In this document: positions 48,407 through 60,410 of the stretch, one piece after another
Position numbering within the stretch: the first letter of the stretch is position 1
How the letters are laid out: every line of letters begins with the position of its first letter
Assembly: GCA_037501455.1 (NCBI GenBank)
Contig: CM074855.1
Coordinates: forward strand, 58,349,001 to 58,413,000
DNA from: Lantana camara
Taxonomy: Eukaryota; Streptophyta; Magnoliopsida; Lamiales; Verbenaceae
Direction: 5' to 3'
DNA: 64,000 nt
The notes under the pieces: model-generated
What the model was told of the DNA's origin: nothing
The model's input: the letters and a program-made list of their open reading frames with translations, nothing else
Database searches by the model: none
Translations under genes and position numbers: made by a program

Positions 48407-49302
48407 GTTGTTACTGAATTCATAAGCATTCAGATATATATATTCGATGCATGACATATAATGATTCACAGAATCCGTAACCACGTATTCACATTCCCAC
48501 GTAGTCACACATAAGTATGAGAACAACACATTCCCATAACAACATGTTAGCAAAGATTCAAGATCTCCACACATATCATGTAATCAGAAACAATTGTCAG
48601 AAAACATGTAAACGAGAACAGAAGCTCGGGTAACATATCAACATATCAGAAACATATATAACATATCCCAAAACATGATTAACATGTAAACGGGAACAGA
48701 ACGTGTACTGTCATATCCACAAGAACTGTAACATGATCAGAAGTATGGTCAACATATCCAGAAGCGTATTCAACATATCAAGAATAATAGCATGCTATCA
48801 ATAAATGAAATGGCATGATCCTATCAACGGTCCTAATGGTATCTTGAAGCAACTCGAAGACTCATGCAATGACAGTTATGGAAAGCAGTAAACAGATATC
48901 CAACATAAAGCCGAAAGTGTTATAACTATGCAAGGTTTGGTAAAATTTTACTACAGGCCACATGCTAACAGTATTAATTCAAAATGGGGAGGACCCGATA
49001 CTATCGAGTTGACTCGCTTACAGGCCTTACCAATCCGTCCAACCCTCCTGAAAATAACCTAGTAGGTACCAAGTCATCTGAACCGTCATCCGTGGTGCCA
49101 AAAGTCGGGGATCATCTACCATAGCTATACATCCCCTCATCCAAAAGTCAGTCCTGAACTGTCCCGGCTATACGTCCGCCATCCATAGATAGATATATAT
49201 GCATCAGTACTATATACAGAAAACTCCCATCAGCAATCAACCCAGATAACTGTGGTCCAAAGAACCCCTGGTGGTGTCATCAGAAACAGCAACGACCTCA
49301 CC
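48407..49302 (-). other. Non-coding stretch between extra ORF and gag
   Basis: About 0.9 kb, AT-rich, with repeated ACATATCA/AACATGTAA words at 48560-48800. The upstream frame reaching the gag ATG (from 48574) has no recognised domain. A splice or reinitiation step would be needed for both ORFs to be translated from one RNA; I see no decisive site. Confidence 0.5.
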
Positions 49303-49917
49303 CTATCCGTGTCCTGCTGGCTCGTCTCCGCCATCATCATCATCATCAGATCCTCCATCGCCTCCATCTGGCTGATCCTGCATAGGCTCGGGCTTCTGAG
49401 AGGCCTGACTAACATCCTGACCCTCGACCTTCTCAACTGCCTGCTCATCAGATAAGTGATAGGTATCATACAGGCGAGCTCTCACGCGTGCACGGTAGTG
49501 ATGGTGACGCTCCATAGAGGTGTCGCGATCGATAGTCATCTGCATAAGATCTGCCTCTAGCTCAGCAATACGAGCAGCCCTCTGATCAGCAATATGAGTC
49601 ATCTCCGCAGCATGCTCACGAGCGATGTCCCTATCAATCTGGTACTGCAGTGACTGATCCTGATGGCGCATAGACTCCAACCTGACCTCACGGGTCCTCT
49701 GATACTCCTGAAAGTAACCATCTCTCTCAGACTCGAGATAGTGCACAACTCTGTTAGGATAGGAATACCTAGGCCTGCCACTGTTCCTAGACCTATGCCA
49801 GGTGTAGAAACGAGTGCCTCCACGACGAGAAACTGCCACAGTACGCGGGGCCTCAAACTGCTCAAAGAAAGCCTCATCCATCTGCTGATTAGGATCCTGG
49901 TGTGGCTGAACTGCCAT
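49303..49917 (-). CDS. Extra ORF upstream of gag in the Tekay element, unknown function
   Basis: 204 codons from ATG 49917-49915 (MAVQPHQDPNQQMDEAFFEQ) to a stop at 49303. I do not recognise the family. Residues 1-35 are mixed and polar; 36-66 are basic and aromatic (TRFYTWHRSRNSGRPRYSYP); about 60-145 are a highly charged, heptad-like helix (coiled coil likely); 146-175 are polar; 180-200 are an acidic Asp/Gly tail. No membrane segment or zinc motif is seen. The frame extends upstream to 50052, but this ATG is the first followed by low-hydrophobicity sequence. It sits 168 bp inside the element after the PBS and 0.9 kb before gag, same strand. It is intact while gag-pol is broken. The coiled coil and basic patch would fit an RNA- or protein-binding accessory protein, but that is inference. 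Confidence 0.6.
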   Translation of the reverse strand: MAVQPHQDPNQQMDEAFFEQFEAPRTVAVSRRGGTRFYTWHRSRNSGRPRYSYPNRVVHYLESERDGYFQEYQRTREVRLESMRHQDQSLQYQIDRDIAREHAAEMTHIADQRAARIAELEADLMQMTIDRDTSMERHHHYRARVRARLYDTYHLSDEQAVEKVEGQDVSQASQKPEPMQDQPDGGDGGSDDDDDGGDEPAGHG

Positions 49918-50084
49918 AGCTATACAGAAGATACCACATATATGAAATCCAGATAACAGAACCATGCAATCCCCAAATATCCTGTCTCGATGCAATATGA
50001 GAATGATCCTGGATGCAATGCGTGAACAATCCATGATGCAACATGAGAGCAATCTAGGTTAAGTCTCTTCTTACTTAACCCGAA
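49918..50084 (-). other. Tekay leader between PBS and extra ORF
   Basis: 167 bp with no ORF other than the upstream extension of the extra-ORF frame. No splice site is obvious. Confidence 0.5.
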
Positions 50085-50096
50085 GCTCTGATACCA
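50085..50096 (-). other. Primer-binding site (initiator Met-tRNA) of Tekay element
   Basis: TGGTATCAGAGC on the minus strand is complementary to the 3' end of plant initiator Met-tRNA. It lies 8 nt (GCCTGAGG) inside the 5' LTR end, a longer spacer than usual. Confidence 0.9.
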
Positions 50097-50104
50097 CCTC
50101 AGGC

Positions 50105-53100
50105 TGTAACGCCCCCACCCATACCAGAACAAGAGGAGAGCGGCGTCTCAACCCCCGCACTGAAGCACCTCTCAAGTAATGGTGTGAGCCATCACTCAAG
50201 AAATACTCCAGTGAACGGCTGTCTATCAGAACTATACATGTACAACGATGTGGCTATGCAGCGGAAAATCAGAGTATTTTAAAACTTTTCAAAACATATG
50301 CGTGATGGCATGTAACAAGCAAGAACATATCGATCGTGTAAGAGAGACTCGGTATATCAGAACATATAACATATTCACAAATAAGTACCGATACAGCAGA
50401 GTTCAAAATATCGGTAACAGAGTAGCAGAAAGAGTATAACAAAGATACTCAAGTATTCATAAACATATACAGAAACATAAAGTGATGCAGCCATAAAACA
50501 TATGCAGGACACAAAAGGAAGTAATACTAAGTCCTGACTGAGACAAAAATGACAATCTAGAGCTTCAAGATACCTCTAGACTGCGGCTGCAAGACCTGAA
50601 ACCACGAGGCAAGAAAACGGGAGAAGTATTAGTCAAAAGGACTAATTGAGGGAATACCTTAAAGGAAGTACTGAGTAATAAAGAACTTGAAGTAAAGTTC
50701 AGAACTGTTAATTGCAATGCTTTAAAGAAGAACTTGAAACAAGTTCAGTTGATAAAAATCTTTTGAACGCAATGTTGTAAAAGTATGCACGTTTTAAAAC
50801 ATTTTCATGAATGCTATCACACGCGCACACATATGCTGTCGATGGTTCATAGTTCTTTCATAAAACGGGATAAGGGTAGAGTGAACTTTTCCAGATATGA
50901 ACCATCGTTTATGAAACAGAATTTTGCCCGCAAGCTAGGCTCCTCCATCCTTACTCCAGAAAACATGATTTGGTAGAGCATCAGACCAGGGTCAACAATA
51001 ATTCCACGTATAGTAGAGTATCGGACCAAGATCAACAATAACCCCACATAAAGTAGATCATTGGACCGAGGTCAACAACAACTCCGCACACAGTAGACTA
51101 TTGGACCAAGGTCAACAACAACTCTTACCAACACATACAAACATGCACCATCCTCCACCGGTTGTCACTTCGGGTAGCTAGCCCTAGGCGACCTGTAAAC
51201 ATGTAATGGGAACAGATTTGTTGTCCGTTCCCAGACAGATTGTCCTTACTTAACAAACCTCCTGTTAAAAGTCGGTGTCAATTGTCTAAGTGTGGCGGCC
51301 GGTATTGGTGATGTCGTTGGCGCTCACCTCCCGAGCATCCCCTCCACACATAACCGCCGGGCCCAAACTGTAAACTGTATGCTTGCATTTAAGATTAGCA
51401 GTGACTAGAGTACCACTCCAGTATGCTAACTATAACATGTGAAACTGTAACTGTAACATATGATGCTGTCTGTAAAACATATGATTTTGTCTGTAAACAT
51501 GTGATTCTGTCTGTAAAACATGTGAAACTGTCTGTAAACTGTACTTTGAAAACATATGCAGATCAGGTAACTGTCTTTGAACAAGAATGCAGAACTTTGG
51601 AAAACATGTGCTGTAGATCAAGGTATACTATTAAAGTATGAATGATCCTTTCAAAAGAATGTCCCGATAAAAGGGATAGTTCAAAACGAGGTTTAGCTTT
51701 GAATTTCAAAACATATGATACGATAGTATAATCGTGGTTCCAGTTGGAAAACATTTATAACTTCACCTCACCTATAGTAACAAAAGGTAGGTAGACAGAT
51801 TATGCGGTGCCCTGGGGATCCCAGTGCTCAACTTTAACTCCTGTAGGTGGTGTACTAGAGTGAGCTTAAGAACTAAGACCCACTACTAACCATGATGCAT
51901 ATGAAATGCATGAAACAATGAACAAGGAACACGTAAAGAACATGTAACACAAGAGAGTAATACCATTTAAGGTATCCAAGAAAGGTAACACACAAAGGAA
52001 TACGTTAAAGTGAGTTACTCTCAACGTGAGACTATGATCTTACTATAACCGAGTAAGCTTTAGTCAATTTATGAATCCTATCGCAAACCTTAAGTTATGA
52101 AAGAAGTCCACGAAAGAAACTCTTTTTGAAAACACATTTTAGACCCTGGATATGGAAACCCTAGGTGCAAATGTCTATTACGAAAGCACAAGTTTTATTT
52201 CATTTTTACTATTCAAAAGCACTATTCAAAAGTACTATTCCAGATTACTATTCACGATTACTATTCACATGTCGGGTCAAAGGGTCGGGTCAAACCCTTA
52301 CTATACACACACACCCACACCATGCACGAACACACACACACAAACGGAATGCACACACACACACCCTAATTAAATTATGATTTTGATTATAACCTATAGT
52401 TTCAAGTTCATGTGATAATAATCAAGTGTGATCTAGGTTAAAGGTATAACCTATGGTTAAGAGATCCAATTAAGGCATAAGATCAAGTTATGAAACACTA
52501 TTCTATCTTAGGTTATAACATGTGACACTATTAAAGTGTATAACATATGATCAAGGCACTAATCCATTAATCCATATCATATCATAAGCTCAATTCATAA
52601 TTCAAGAATCATATAACAATGTAACAACATGTCTCAACATATATCATATCATATCATATCATATATCATGAACCTTTAGGCATGTAACATGTAACAATTT
52701 AATTCAATACCAACATGTTACAAGTTGTGACATAATTAATTGTAAATCACTATTCGATTAGCTAGCATGCATGAATATAATTCAAATTCCATAATCATGC
52801 ATCAGTTCTCATAATATAACAATCATATCACATGATCATAGCATATACTAGAGTAATTCTTAACATATTCAAGCATATACTAAACAATTAAAACATATAA
52901 ACAACTATCAAAACATATCATGAAAACTATATAATAAATGCATAAAATAAAATCCTATATGGCTTAGGGAAGACCCTAAGACCCAACCTAAATATAATAT
53001 AAACATACCATAACATAAAAACATAAACTAACTAAACATAACATAAAATAAAACAAACTATCCTAGCTAAGGGAGGGGGTGGCCGACGGCAAGAGGGGGA

Positions 53101-54257
53101 AGAGGGAGAGAAGAAAGGGTGTTGTTAACACAACATTGAGCAAGGAATGAAATGCCATGAGAGGGGTATTTACAGTTGTGAAGAAGCCCCTCACCTTGCA
53201 AATAAAGATGGCTTAAGGGTAGGAGAGCAAAATAAGAGTTCATCCACTTGTATCTTCTAGAAGCTTTAGGCATATGAAGGCAAAAAATGGGACTGCTGGG
53301 GGTATTTCTATAATTTCGTTGCCCAAGGCTCGAGCATAAGTGGCTGGAAGTATAACCATTCCGACGGCAAGAAAATTAGCTTCGAAACGCATATTCATTC
53401 GTCGAAATCGGATTTACCGTTTAAAAGATACATTAGTTTTAGTGAATAAAAGTTTTGAGCTCGAAACTCAACACGAGTGAAAAACGACTTTCTAGAATGA
53501 TTTTCAAGTCCGGGTTGTTTTCAAAAGTCAAGAAATAAATTGAGAAGCGTTTTGAGTCCAAAATCGACTATAAAACGTTTTACCGTTAAAAAGTTGAAAA
53601 CGTAGAGTGAAAAGTGAATTCTTACGTACGAACGTACGCTTCAAAATTTCAAGCTAGGGTTTGAATCAGGAGTTGTATAACACCTCAAAAATCTTGAAAT
53701 AGTTCAAGTAGTGCAAATCCAAAGAGAAAACATTTTCCGAATGAAAACCGTTCGTAAAAGGAATAGTGAACTAGGGTCTTCGAAAACATTTTCAATAAAA
53801 CAAAGTTCCAGAATTGATTTCCAAGGCAAGAATGATTTCAAAAGACTCATCTCGACTCAAGGATCGATTCGACTGTAAACTTGGGTAGAAAAGGTATCAG
53901 AATCAAAAGCTCATTTTTGGATGAATAGTAACTTTGGTCGGTAAGTTCCAAAAATACCCTTATGGTTCAAGAAAGACTTTCTGAGCTTGGGAAACAAGTT
54001 CAAACGATAGGGAAACATGTGTGATGAACCTCTAGGGTTCGAGTAGCAATATGAACAAGGTAGGCTCGGGTTATGAATAGTAAACTGTATCAAAGGTCAA
54101 GAATTCCCCCTTAAAACATGTCAGATCATATACGAGCACAAAGTTCATGTAAGAATGCAATGCATAATGATTCAAAAAGTTGGATCACGGTCTATCAACG
54201 CTTTACCAATGCCCTTAACTTACTGTTTTCATCCAGGCCCTGTTTTGGGCTGTTACA
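50105..54257 (-). repeat. 5' LTR of Tekay element
   Basis: 4153 bp, collinear with 39673-43848. It carries the 40-bp repeats (50973-51132), the CTGTCTGTAAA array (51431-51542) and a shorter CA run. The donor-like site near 53062 reads TAG/GATAGT, against TAG/GTTAGT in the 3' LTR, so the GT is lost in this copy. Confidence 0.93.
50973..51132. repeat. Four 40-bp tandem repeats, 5' LTR copy
   Basis: Same array as 40543-40702, with equal copy number and a few base changes. Confidence 0.85.
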
Positions 54258-55291
54258 ATTCATGTTTTGGCATATGGGATAAATACCCAAAACACTTTTA
54301 GCACTTTCATTTGGATATTATGTATGTGTGAGTTGTATAGCGAGCCTTTGTTATACCTTGCAAGGACGCTTGCTTGGTCGGTTCTTTTGATAGCGGTCGG
54401 GGTGGAGTAAGTGGTAAGACCGGGAACGCAAGGGCGGACGGTTGAACCCTTATGAAGTACCCACTTTTGGACAAGTTTGCTAAGGCTCTGAGGAGGATTC
54501 GGGGTTGAGGCAAGCTTGGGAGAAGGTCGGTTTCATGGACCCACTTCACCATGGATCTTTTGCGATGATCGGGGGATGTACACCCTCGACATCAACGGTG
54601 TTAGGATGGATTAGTTTGATTTCTTTAGTTTGGGAAGTAAGGATGGAGTGCTCGTACTCGCCCAGCCGGTGCTTTGGTTTATGATCCATATTTTCTAAAA
54701 CTTGTATTTACTTTGAAAATGAGGTGGATCATGAACACCTTTGTTTTGAGCATCCATTGAACCCTTATGCTATTTACTTTTGTAAACTTCTCCTCACTGG
54801 TTCCTTTTGAGCTGACTCCCTTTTCCTTTCGTGTCGGCAGGTTGCGTTTTGGAGTCAAGCTAGGCGGGGTCTTTTTGAGAGTCTTGTTTAAGTGGTCTAG
54901 TTTCTACTCGTTATGCTTGTAGCATACTTTGTTACTTATGTCTCATGCTTTGTTTTGGGAATTATAGACTTAATATGTATGATGTTTTATTATGCTAGTT
55001 TGGACTGTGATGGTCATTAGGATGATTTTACATTCCGTACTTTGAGCATTTCGTGCTGGACCATGATGGTCACTTACCTGTTGAATGAATGAATTTATGC
55101 ACTTGATATGTTATGATTTAAGCTTCCGCATACTTGTGATTGTTTACTCACTTTGTGAGTCTAGTACCGCCTCCCTAGGATGTCCGCTTGTCACCGCTTG
55201 CTTCGTACTTGGCGGGTATATGGATAGAAATTCTATATACAAGCTAGGTCCGTAGCGCGGGATAGGCGTGAATGCCCTTGTTGGGGCGTTA
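54258..55291 (+). repeat. Plus-strand Tekay-type LTR, 3' part
   Basis: It ends TTGGGGCGTTACA at 55291. Inside: CTCACTGGTTCCTTTTGAGC, TTTCCTTTCGTGTCGGCAG/GTTGCG (acceptor-like, near 54841), AGCTAGGCGGG and CTTCCGCATACTTGTG, matching other LTRs read in the opposite direction. Its beginning is missing at the Tekay junction. Confidence 0.7.
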
Positions 55292-55677
55292 CATTTAACC
55301 ATCCATTTCATTCTTTTCATGAAGCGTTTAAAGCCATTCAAGTTCATAACCTTCACATTCAAATCAAATTGATCCAAGAATTCCAAATAACGGTCATAAC
55401 ACATAGTATAGTCTGTACACGTATCATACAAGTTATAAAATGAGGAGTACATAGCAATTAGGGTCCATACTTAAGAGCAAAGTTCCAAGCATGCACACAT
55501 TAGGAGCAAAGAAGACACGTTGAGGCATAACTGGTAAAATATTCCACGAAAAACCATAAAATTTCATAACACCCAAGATAATACATGTTAGCATAGCATA
55601 TAAGTTATAAAAGAGGTGGAGGAAGATCAAACGAGCGAAGAAAAATGGAACCAGAGTAACAAAAATGGGCATGGCAG

Positions 55678-55800
55678 AATCCACCCCCATGGATTTTTAC
55701 AAAGGGAAAAATCCACCCCCATGTATTCAGGTCAGAAACCTACTGGCTCAAATCCACCCCCATGGATTTTTCCAAAGGGAAAAATCTACCCCCGTGGATT
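55678..55800. repeat. Hairpin-forming repeat block in LTR
   Basis: The motif AAATCCACCCCCATGGATTT occurs as two long units with AAAGGGAAAAATC between and a third degenerate copy. Each motif has complementary arms AAATCCA/TGGATTT. Confidence 0.8.
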
Positions 55801-56360
55801 TGTGTCAGTGGCGAAAAAAACACACAAACAAGGCCAAAAAACGAGAAAGGGGCAAAAATACAAGAAACCAACTTAAAATTCAATCAAAAGCATATGAATT
55901 CAGGTCAAGAACTCATATAGACAAGCTATATCACATATCAACACCAAGAGTTCAAGAGAAGCATCAAAAATTCAAACATCATAACCATATCTCCAAGCTT
56001 CATCAATGGCAAGTCTATAAATCAACCACAACCATGTAAGCTAAGTCCAAACAAACTTAAATACATGATTTTGGGATCATTTATCACTCATGCATCTCAA
56101 AGGAATTCCAAGGAAACAAAGGTGAAACATGAAAAGGGCAAGAACTCCACTATTCATCATCTTCTCCAATCCTAATTCATAACTTCGTGAAATCATGCAA
56201 TATAAGTCTTAAAAGAACCATGAGGAGATATCCTACACAAATATAAGCTTACCTTCAAGAGATGGTGAGCAATGGTAAGGAGATGAGCTCAAATCTCCAA
56301 GGGTTTGCACTATTCCTTCTTCTGCCCCTTTCTTCTTTTCTTTCTTTCTTTTGGCTGAAT

Positions 56361-56363
<3 letters not shown>

Positions 56364-56405
<42 letters not shown>
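56364..56405. repeat. GA microsatellite in LTR leader
   Basis: About 21 GA units; CT on the transcribed minus strand, just upstream of the donor-like site. CT runs are common in plant leaders. Confidence 0.9.
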
Positions 56406-56409
<4 letters not shown>

Positions 56410-57056
56410 GTTCGGTTTGGAGCAGATAAGGGAGAATGAGGAGTGTATCAAGTGGATATAGGGTCAAGGTTGAGGGTGTAGGGGCGTTAAGGTAGGTTCG
56501 TAGCTTGGGAAAAGTCAAGAATTGTCGTTTTAAGCGCAAAGTGTTCGTTTCGCTTGAAATTCGAGAATCCAAATGGTCTTAGAAAAACATGAGGTTAAGT
56601 TTATTGAACATAAACTTTCGTTACGAGTTCAACGAAGTTGACGGAACTCGATTCCGAGTTCCCGAGCTCAAGATATCACACACGGAACCAAGGGTGCGCT
56701 AATTGCTCGTTAGCCCCTGATTTGGATTCCAAGAACAAAATAAATTCAAAACTCAATTAAATGAATCCGAAAACATGAAACGAGCATAAATACACATTCA
56801 TAGCACATAAATTTTTGAATTTCCATGAATTTTTGAATTCAAATCATATAAAAACGACATGCAAACAAATCACACATGCGCAAGTAGTTCAAGTAGTTGT
56901 ATACATTCCAATTCAAATATTTCATATATTTCAATTAATCACATACTTAACAATTAGATAATAAAATTAATTAAATAAAACACATAGAACCAATTAATTC
57001 ACACAAGTAGATAAATACATACGTCATTCTAAAGACGGAAAAGTTGGGGCGTTCCA

Positions 57057-57541
57057 TAATCATCTAGTAATTCCATCTAATGGCTTTGTCTTAAGTTTAA
57101 ATCCTTTTGAGGAAAGAGATACTTGAGGCTTTGGTGATCGGTAAACACCTCGAAAGTTGCACCGTAGAGATAGTGTCTCCACCTCATCAAAGCAAACACA
57201 ACGGCAACTAATTCAAGATCATGGGTAGGGTAATGCTTCTCATACTCCTTCAACTTCCTCGAAGCATAAGCTACCACTCTACCGTTCTGCATCAAAACAC
57301 AACCGAGACCCTCTTTCGAAGCATCTGTGTAAACTGCATAACCCTCAATACCCTCGGGTAGGGTTAGAACCGGTGATGAAGTCAACTTCTCTTTCAGAGT
57401 ATGAAAACTTACCTCAAACTTATCATCCCATTCGATTTTTACCTCCTTTTTAGTTAAACGGGTCAACGGGGCCGCAATCTTAGAGAAGTCCTTTTACAAA
57501 CCTGCGGTAATACCCTGCCAACCCAGGAAAACTTCTGATTC
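57057..57541 (-). pseudogene. Tekay-type pol fragment: RT end and RNase H
   Basis: The minus strand encodes a frameshifted [10 protein letters not shown], then [49 protein letters not shown] and [21 protein letters not shown], followed by a stop and MELLDDY. It resembles but is clearly diverged from 44969-48406. It is cut on the left by the LTR ending at 57056 and on the right at about 57541. No function remains. Confidence 0.88.
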
Positions 57542-59670
57542 AACGTAGTACAGATTCCCGACGGTCCTTGCCATTCTGAGCATTCCTTACCCATAATTCC
57601 CGGGGCCTAACATACCAAATCGAACCATATTTCCATCTTTCAGGGCGCAACTCGCTAATACATAACATAAACATATAGAAGGATTCAAATGGCAAGCTTA
57701 CGTATGCTCTTACATATACAGATTTCATAAGATTCAAACATTTCCATAAAAATCATAAGCATAGCTTAAACATGCATATTTGAATATATATATAAGATAT
57801 ATATATTCGCATGCGGAGTGAGAAAACATCACATATTAGGCCATAGGTTAATAACTAAAACAAAAAGTCCTAAACCTCACCTTGAACGAAAGTAGGAGAA
57901 GAATCGGGGCTAAAAACGGGCAAAGAACCACCTAAACCTGGGCCTTGACAACGTCCGGAAGCGGCTCTGAAACAAAACAAGACAACACCTGAGACTCAGA
58001 CTCAATTATGAACCATATAGATGCCCGACGATGCATATGAATACAATGTATGCATATGAAGTGAAGAAAAGTACCTCTTAAGCCAATTAAGATGAAATCA
58101 CATTAAATTCATAACAAATAATTCAAAAGCTAAATATGTATCAAATAGATATAATATAACATGTTTCTAGTACATACAAATCATAAACAATTAAGAAAAG
58201 GGTTGTGCAAGCAACGGGACACAATAATTAAACCATGCATGCAACTACTCCAGCTTACACGGCCTCGCGGGAACATAACTTTAGCCATGCACGGCCGTGC
58301 GTAACGATTTAATTCCAAATAATTTTAATTCCGAAAGTTCAGCACGGCCTTGCAGGTTTTTAATTTAAAAACTGAATGGCAGTGCAGTTAATTTTTACAA
58401 AACATCGAGAGTTATGCACGGCCTTGCACCATGCACGCTTATTTGGTGCACAGCCGTGCATCCCTTTTTTCTTCAAATTTAAAATTGCAGCAGTAGGTCA
58501 GTTCGAAGTAGCAAGAGCAGGGCAAGGCAGAGCATGATGAAGCAACAGTAAAGGCATGAGTTAAAGCTAAGAAACAGCAGCAAAACATCACCAAATTCAC
58601 ATACAAGTAACCAGCAACAAGAAGAGATATCAAAATATGCAAGTGTTTCAACCATACCTTCAAAAATCCTTAAGAGCATTAATGGTAACTTATTATACAA
58701 CCAACTACCAGAAAAATTAGGTTCATATATTCATAAATGAAGCTTAAGTGGTCAAGATTCAAGTATGAATTCAAGAAAAACACCAAGGATTCCATAGGAT
58801 TCAAATATGAGCATAATCTTTATCTATTCATATCATATATCATATCTCCACCAAAACTAACTTAAATTCAGAAATTCTTGGATGAAAATGATCACATAAG
58901 CATGGTAATATCAAAATATATACTTACTTCTTGAAGATGGTAGAGGAAAATGAAGAAATGATCTCAATTTTCTCCTCGGGTGAATAGTGGCGAAAACGGA
59001 CGCTTATATCGCAAAGTTTCTACAAATTTCTCTCTCTCTCCTTATGTTGGACAAAATGGGTGGGTATAGAGTGATAGAGTGCTGAGTTAGGGTTATGTGG
59101 GACCAAGCATCATGCAAAAAGGTTGAAAATTGAAGGACCTATGTGCAATTTAGTGAAAGGTGGTCATAAAAGAGCGAGGTAAGTTTTCGGTCAAGTTTCA
59201 GAGTATCAAATGAGCATAGAAAAACATGAGGCTTAGTCCATTGAACCCGAATCATCAAAACACATTCAACGGAAGTGACGAAATTCGAAATCAAATTCTC
59301 GAGCTCTAGATATGCATCCCGAAACCCTAGGTGCGCTAAAAACGTTTCAGCCAGCTTTAGGTTCCAAATGAAACAAACACTCCAAAAGCTCATCAAACAA
59401 ATTCAAAAATATAAAACGAGCATATTCACATGCTCATAACACGTATATCTCATGCATATCAAATAAGCACAAAAATCAAAATCGAAAACGATCAAGAATG
59501 GAGCAAATAACAACAAAAAGAACATATACATTCAAATATGAATTCGAATAATTAAAAGAATAAGGATTAAACATTTAATAAAAATATATTAAACTTCTAA
59601 GTGCGCAAATAAGGAAATTAAATCACACACATACGTCATACCTGTACGGCCTGCAAGCCGGGTTGTCACA
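57542..59670 (-). repeat. Minus-strand Tekay-type LTR, truncated at its 3' end
   Basis: It ends GCCGGGTTGTCACA, i.e. TGTGACAACCCGGC on the minus strand. It contains the GAGCTC block near 59290, a donor-like GTAAGT at 58927, and a GCACGGCCGTGC-rich block at 58250-58470. The left end lacks the usual terminus and abuts the pol fragment. It interrupts the LTR that resumes at 59671. Confidence 0.7.
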
Positions 59671-60118
59671 TACCTTGTGAGGGGGAGAGTGAAATGAGCA
59701 CATTTCAAGGTATAAATGGGTCGGGTTAAACGAAAACGGGTAGGGTCAAACGGTGTCCGATCCATTCGGATCGGACTTTAAAACGGTAGGGCTATCAAAC
59801 GGCTTTAGAAAAATATGAAGTTAATTTCATCGGACCCAAATCATCGAAATGAACTCAATGAAGGGGTCGGAATTTGAATTCGAATTCCCAAGCTCAAGAT
59901 TGCCCCGAAGGCCAAAATGCCCGAATTACAATTAGGTCCCTAATCTTTGAAATGTTGGGCATTCAAGCCCAAACAATTAATCAACTTTCAAGCGCATATA
60001 ATTTAAATAAGGTACACGTTGACACTTAAAGCATGCGAATTCACAAAAATCCTGAAAAAACAAAATTAAACTCTATCTTGACGCCGTACCTGGAATGCCG
60101 AAGAAGCGGGGCGTTACA
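59671..60118 (-). repeat. Tekay-type 3' LTR, 5'-terminal part
   Basis: It ends GCGGGGCGTTACA and is followed by a polypurine tract, so it is the start of a 3' LTR on the minus strand. It holds the conserved GAATTCGAATTCCCAAGCTC block near 59875. Confidence 0.75.
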
Positions 60119-60265
60119 AACTCCCCCCTTAAAAAGGACCTGTCCTCAGGTCCTACCGCTCGAGTTAGAACTATGAGCAACTCTCCCGTATTCACCCAAG
60201 TTCGAGGTTTATTACGTCCTGATGAGGGTTAGCTCGAGAAAGGTCTTCAAGCGCCAAGGGGTCTG
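60119..60265 (-). other. Internal 3' tail of a gypsy element with polypurine tract
   Basis: Read on the minus strand, CTTTTTAAGGGGGGAGTT abuts the LTR, with GACCTGAGGACAGGTCC, a self-complementary block, just upstream. This is typical of the end of a gypsy internal region. No coding sequence is recognised in it. Confidence 0.7.
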
Positions 60266-60410
60266 TGTGACACCCTACATGGAGCGCCCCACATCCCCCG
60301 CACTATGAGTCCGGTCCACCTATGAAATGGAAAATCCACACATGAACCAAACTCACAGCGAATGGAGACAGAACGAAAATCAACCCTTTGTTAGGTGGGA
60401 CTAGACCCTG
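60266..60410 (-). repeat. Tekay-type LTR, 3'-terminal fragment
   Basis: It begins TGTGACACCCTACATGGAGC then GCCCCACATCCCCCGCAC, the conserved LTR 3' end. It is cut after 145 bp by the plus-strand LTR at 60411. Confidence 0.7.

Larger units (their letters stand above)
39673..54257 (-). mobile_element. Tekay-type chromovirus (Ty3/gypsy), 14.6 kb, nearly complete
   Basis: LTRs are 39673-43848 and 50105-54257. On the minus strand the order is 5' LTR, spacer, PBS, an extra 204-codon ORF, gag, protease, RT, RNase H, integrase, chromodomain, polypurine tract, 3' LTR. The chromodomain after integrase defines chromoviruses; overall sequence and long LTRs fit Tekay/Del. LTR copies are similar and differ mainly in CA-repeat length and scattered changes. 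The flanks (GATAGCACCTCAGGC left, ATTCA right) are not a target duplication. Two stops, one frameshift and a mutated protease motif make it defective. Confidence 0.92.
55292..57056 (-). repeat. Minus-strand Tekay-type LTR, 5' part
   Basis: It ends TTGGGGCGTTCCA, i.e. TGGAACGCCCCAAC on the minus strand. It lies between codons of an RNase H gene (57057). Minus-strand landmarks: the conserved GAGCTCGGGAACTCGGAATC block near 56650, a GA/CT microsatellite leader (56364-56405), TTGAAG/GTAAGC donor-like site at 56252, then a hairpin block (55678-55800). It is close to the LTR at 60411, in opposite orientation. Confidence 0.78.

Noticed and set aside
39668..54262. Target duplication for the Tekay element
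   Set aside because: CAGGC on the left and ATTCA on the right do not match, nor do the bases outside the extra 15 bp.
55616..56039. Overlapping frames with repeated SNPPPWIFPKGK-type peptide
   Set aside because: Produced by the hairpin repeat block of an LTR; no conservation elsewhere in the window.
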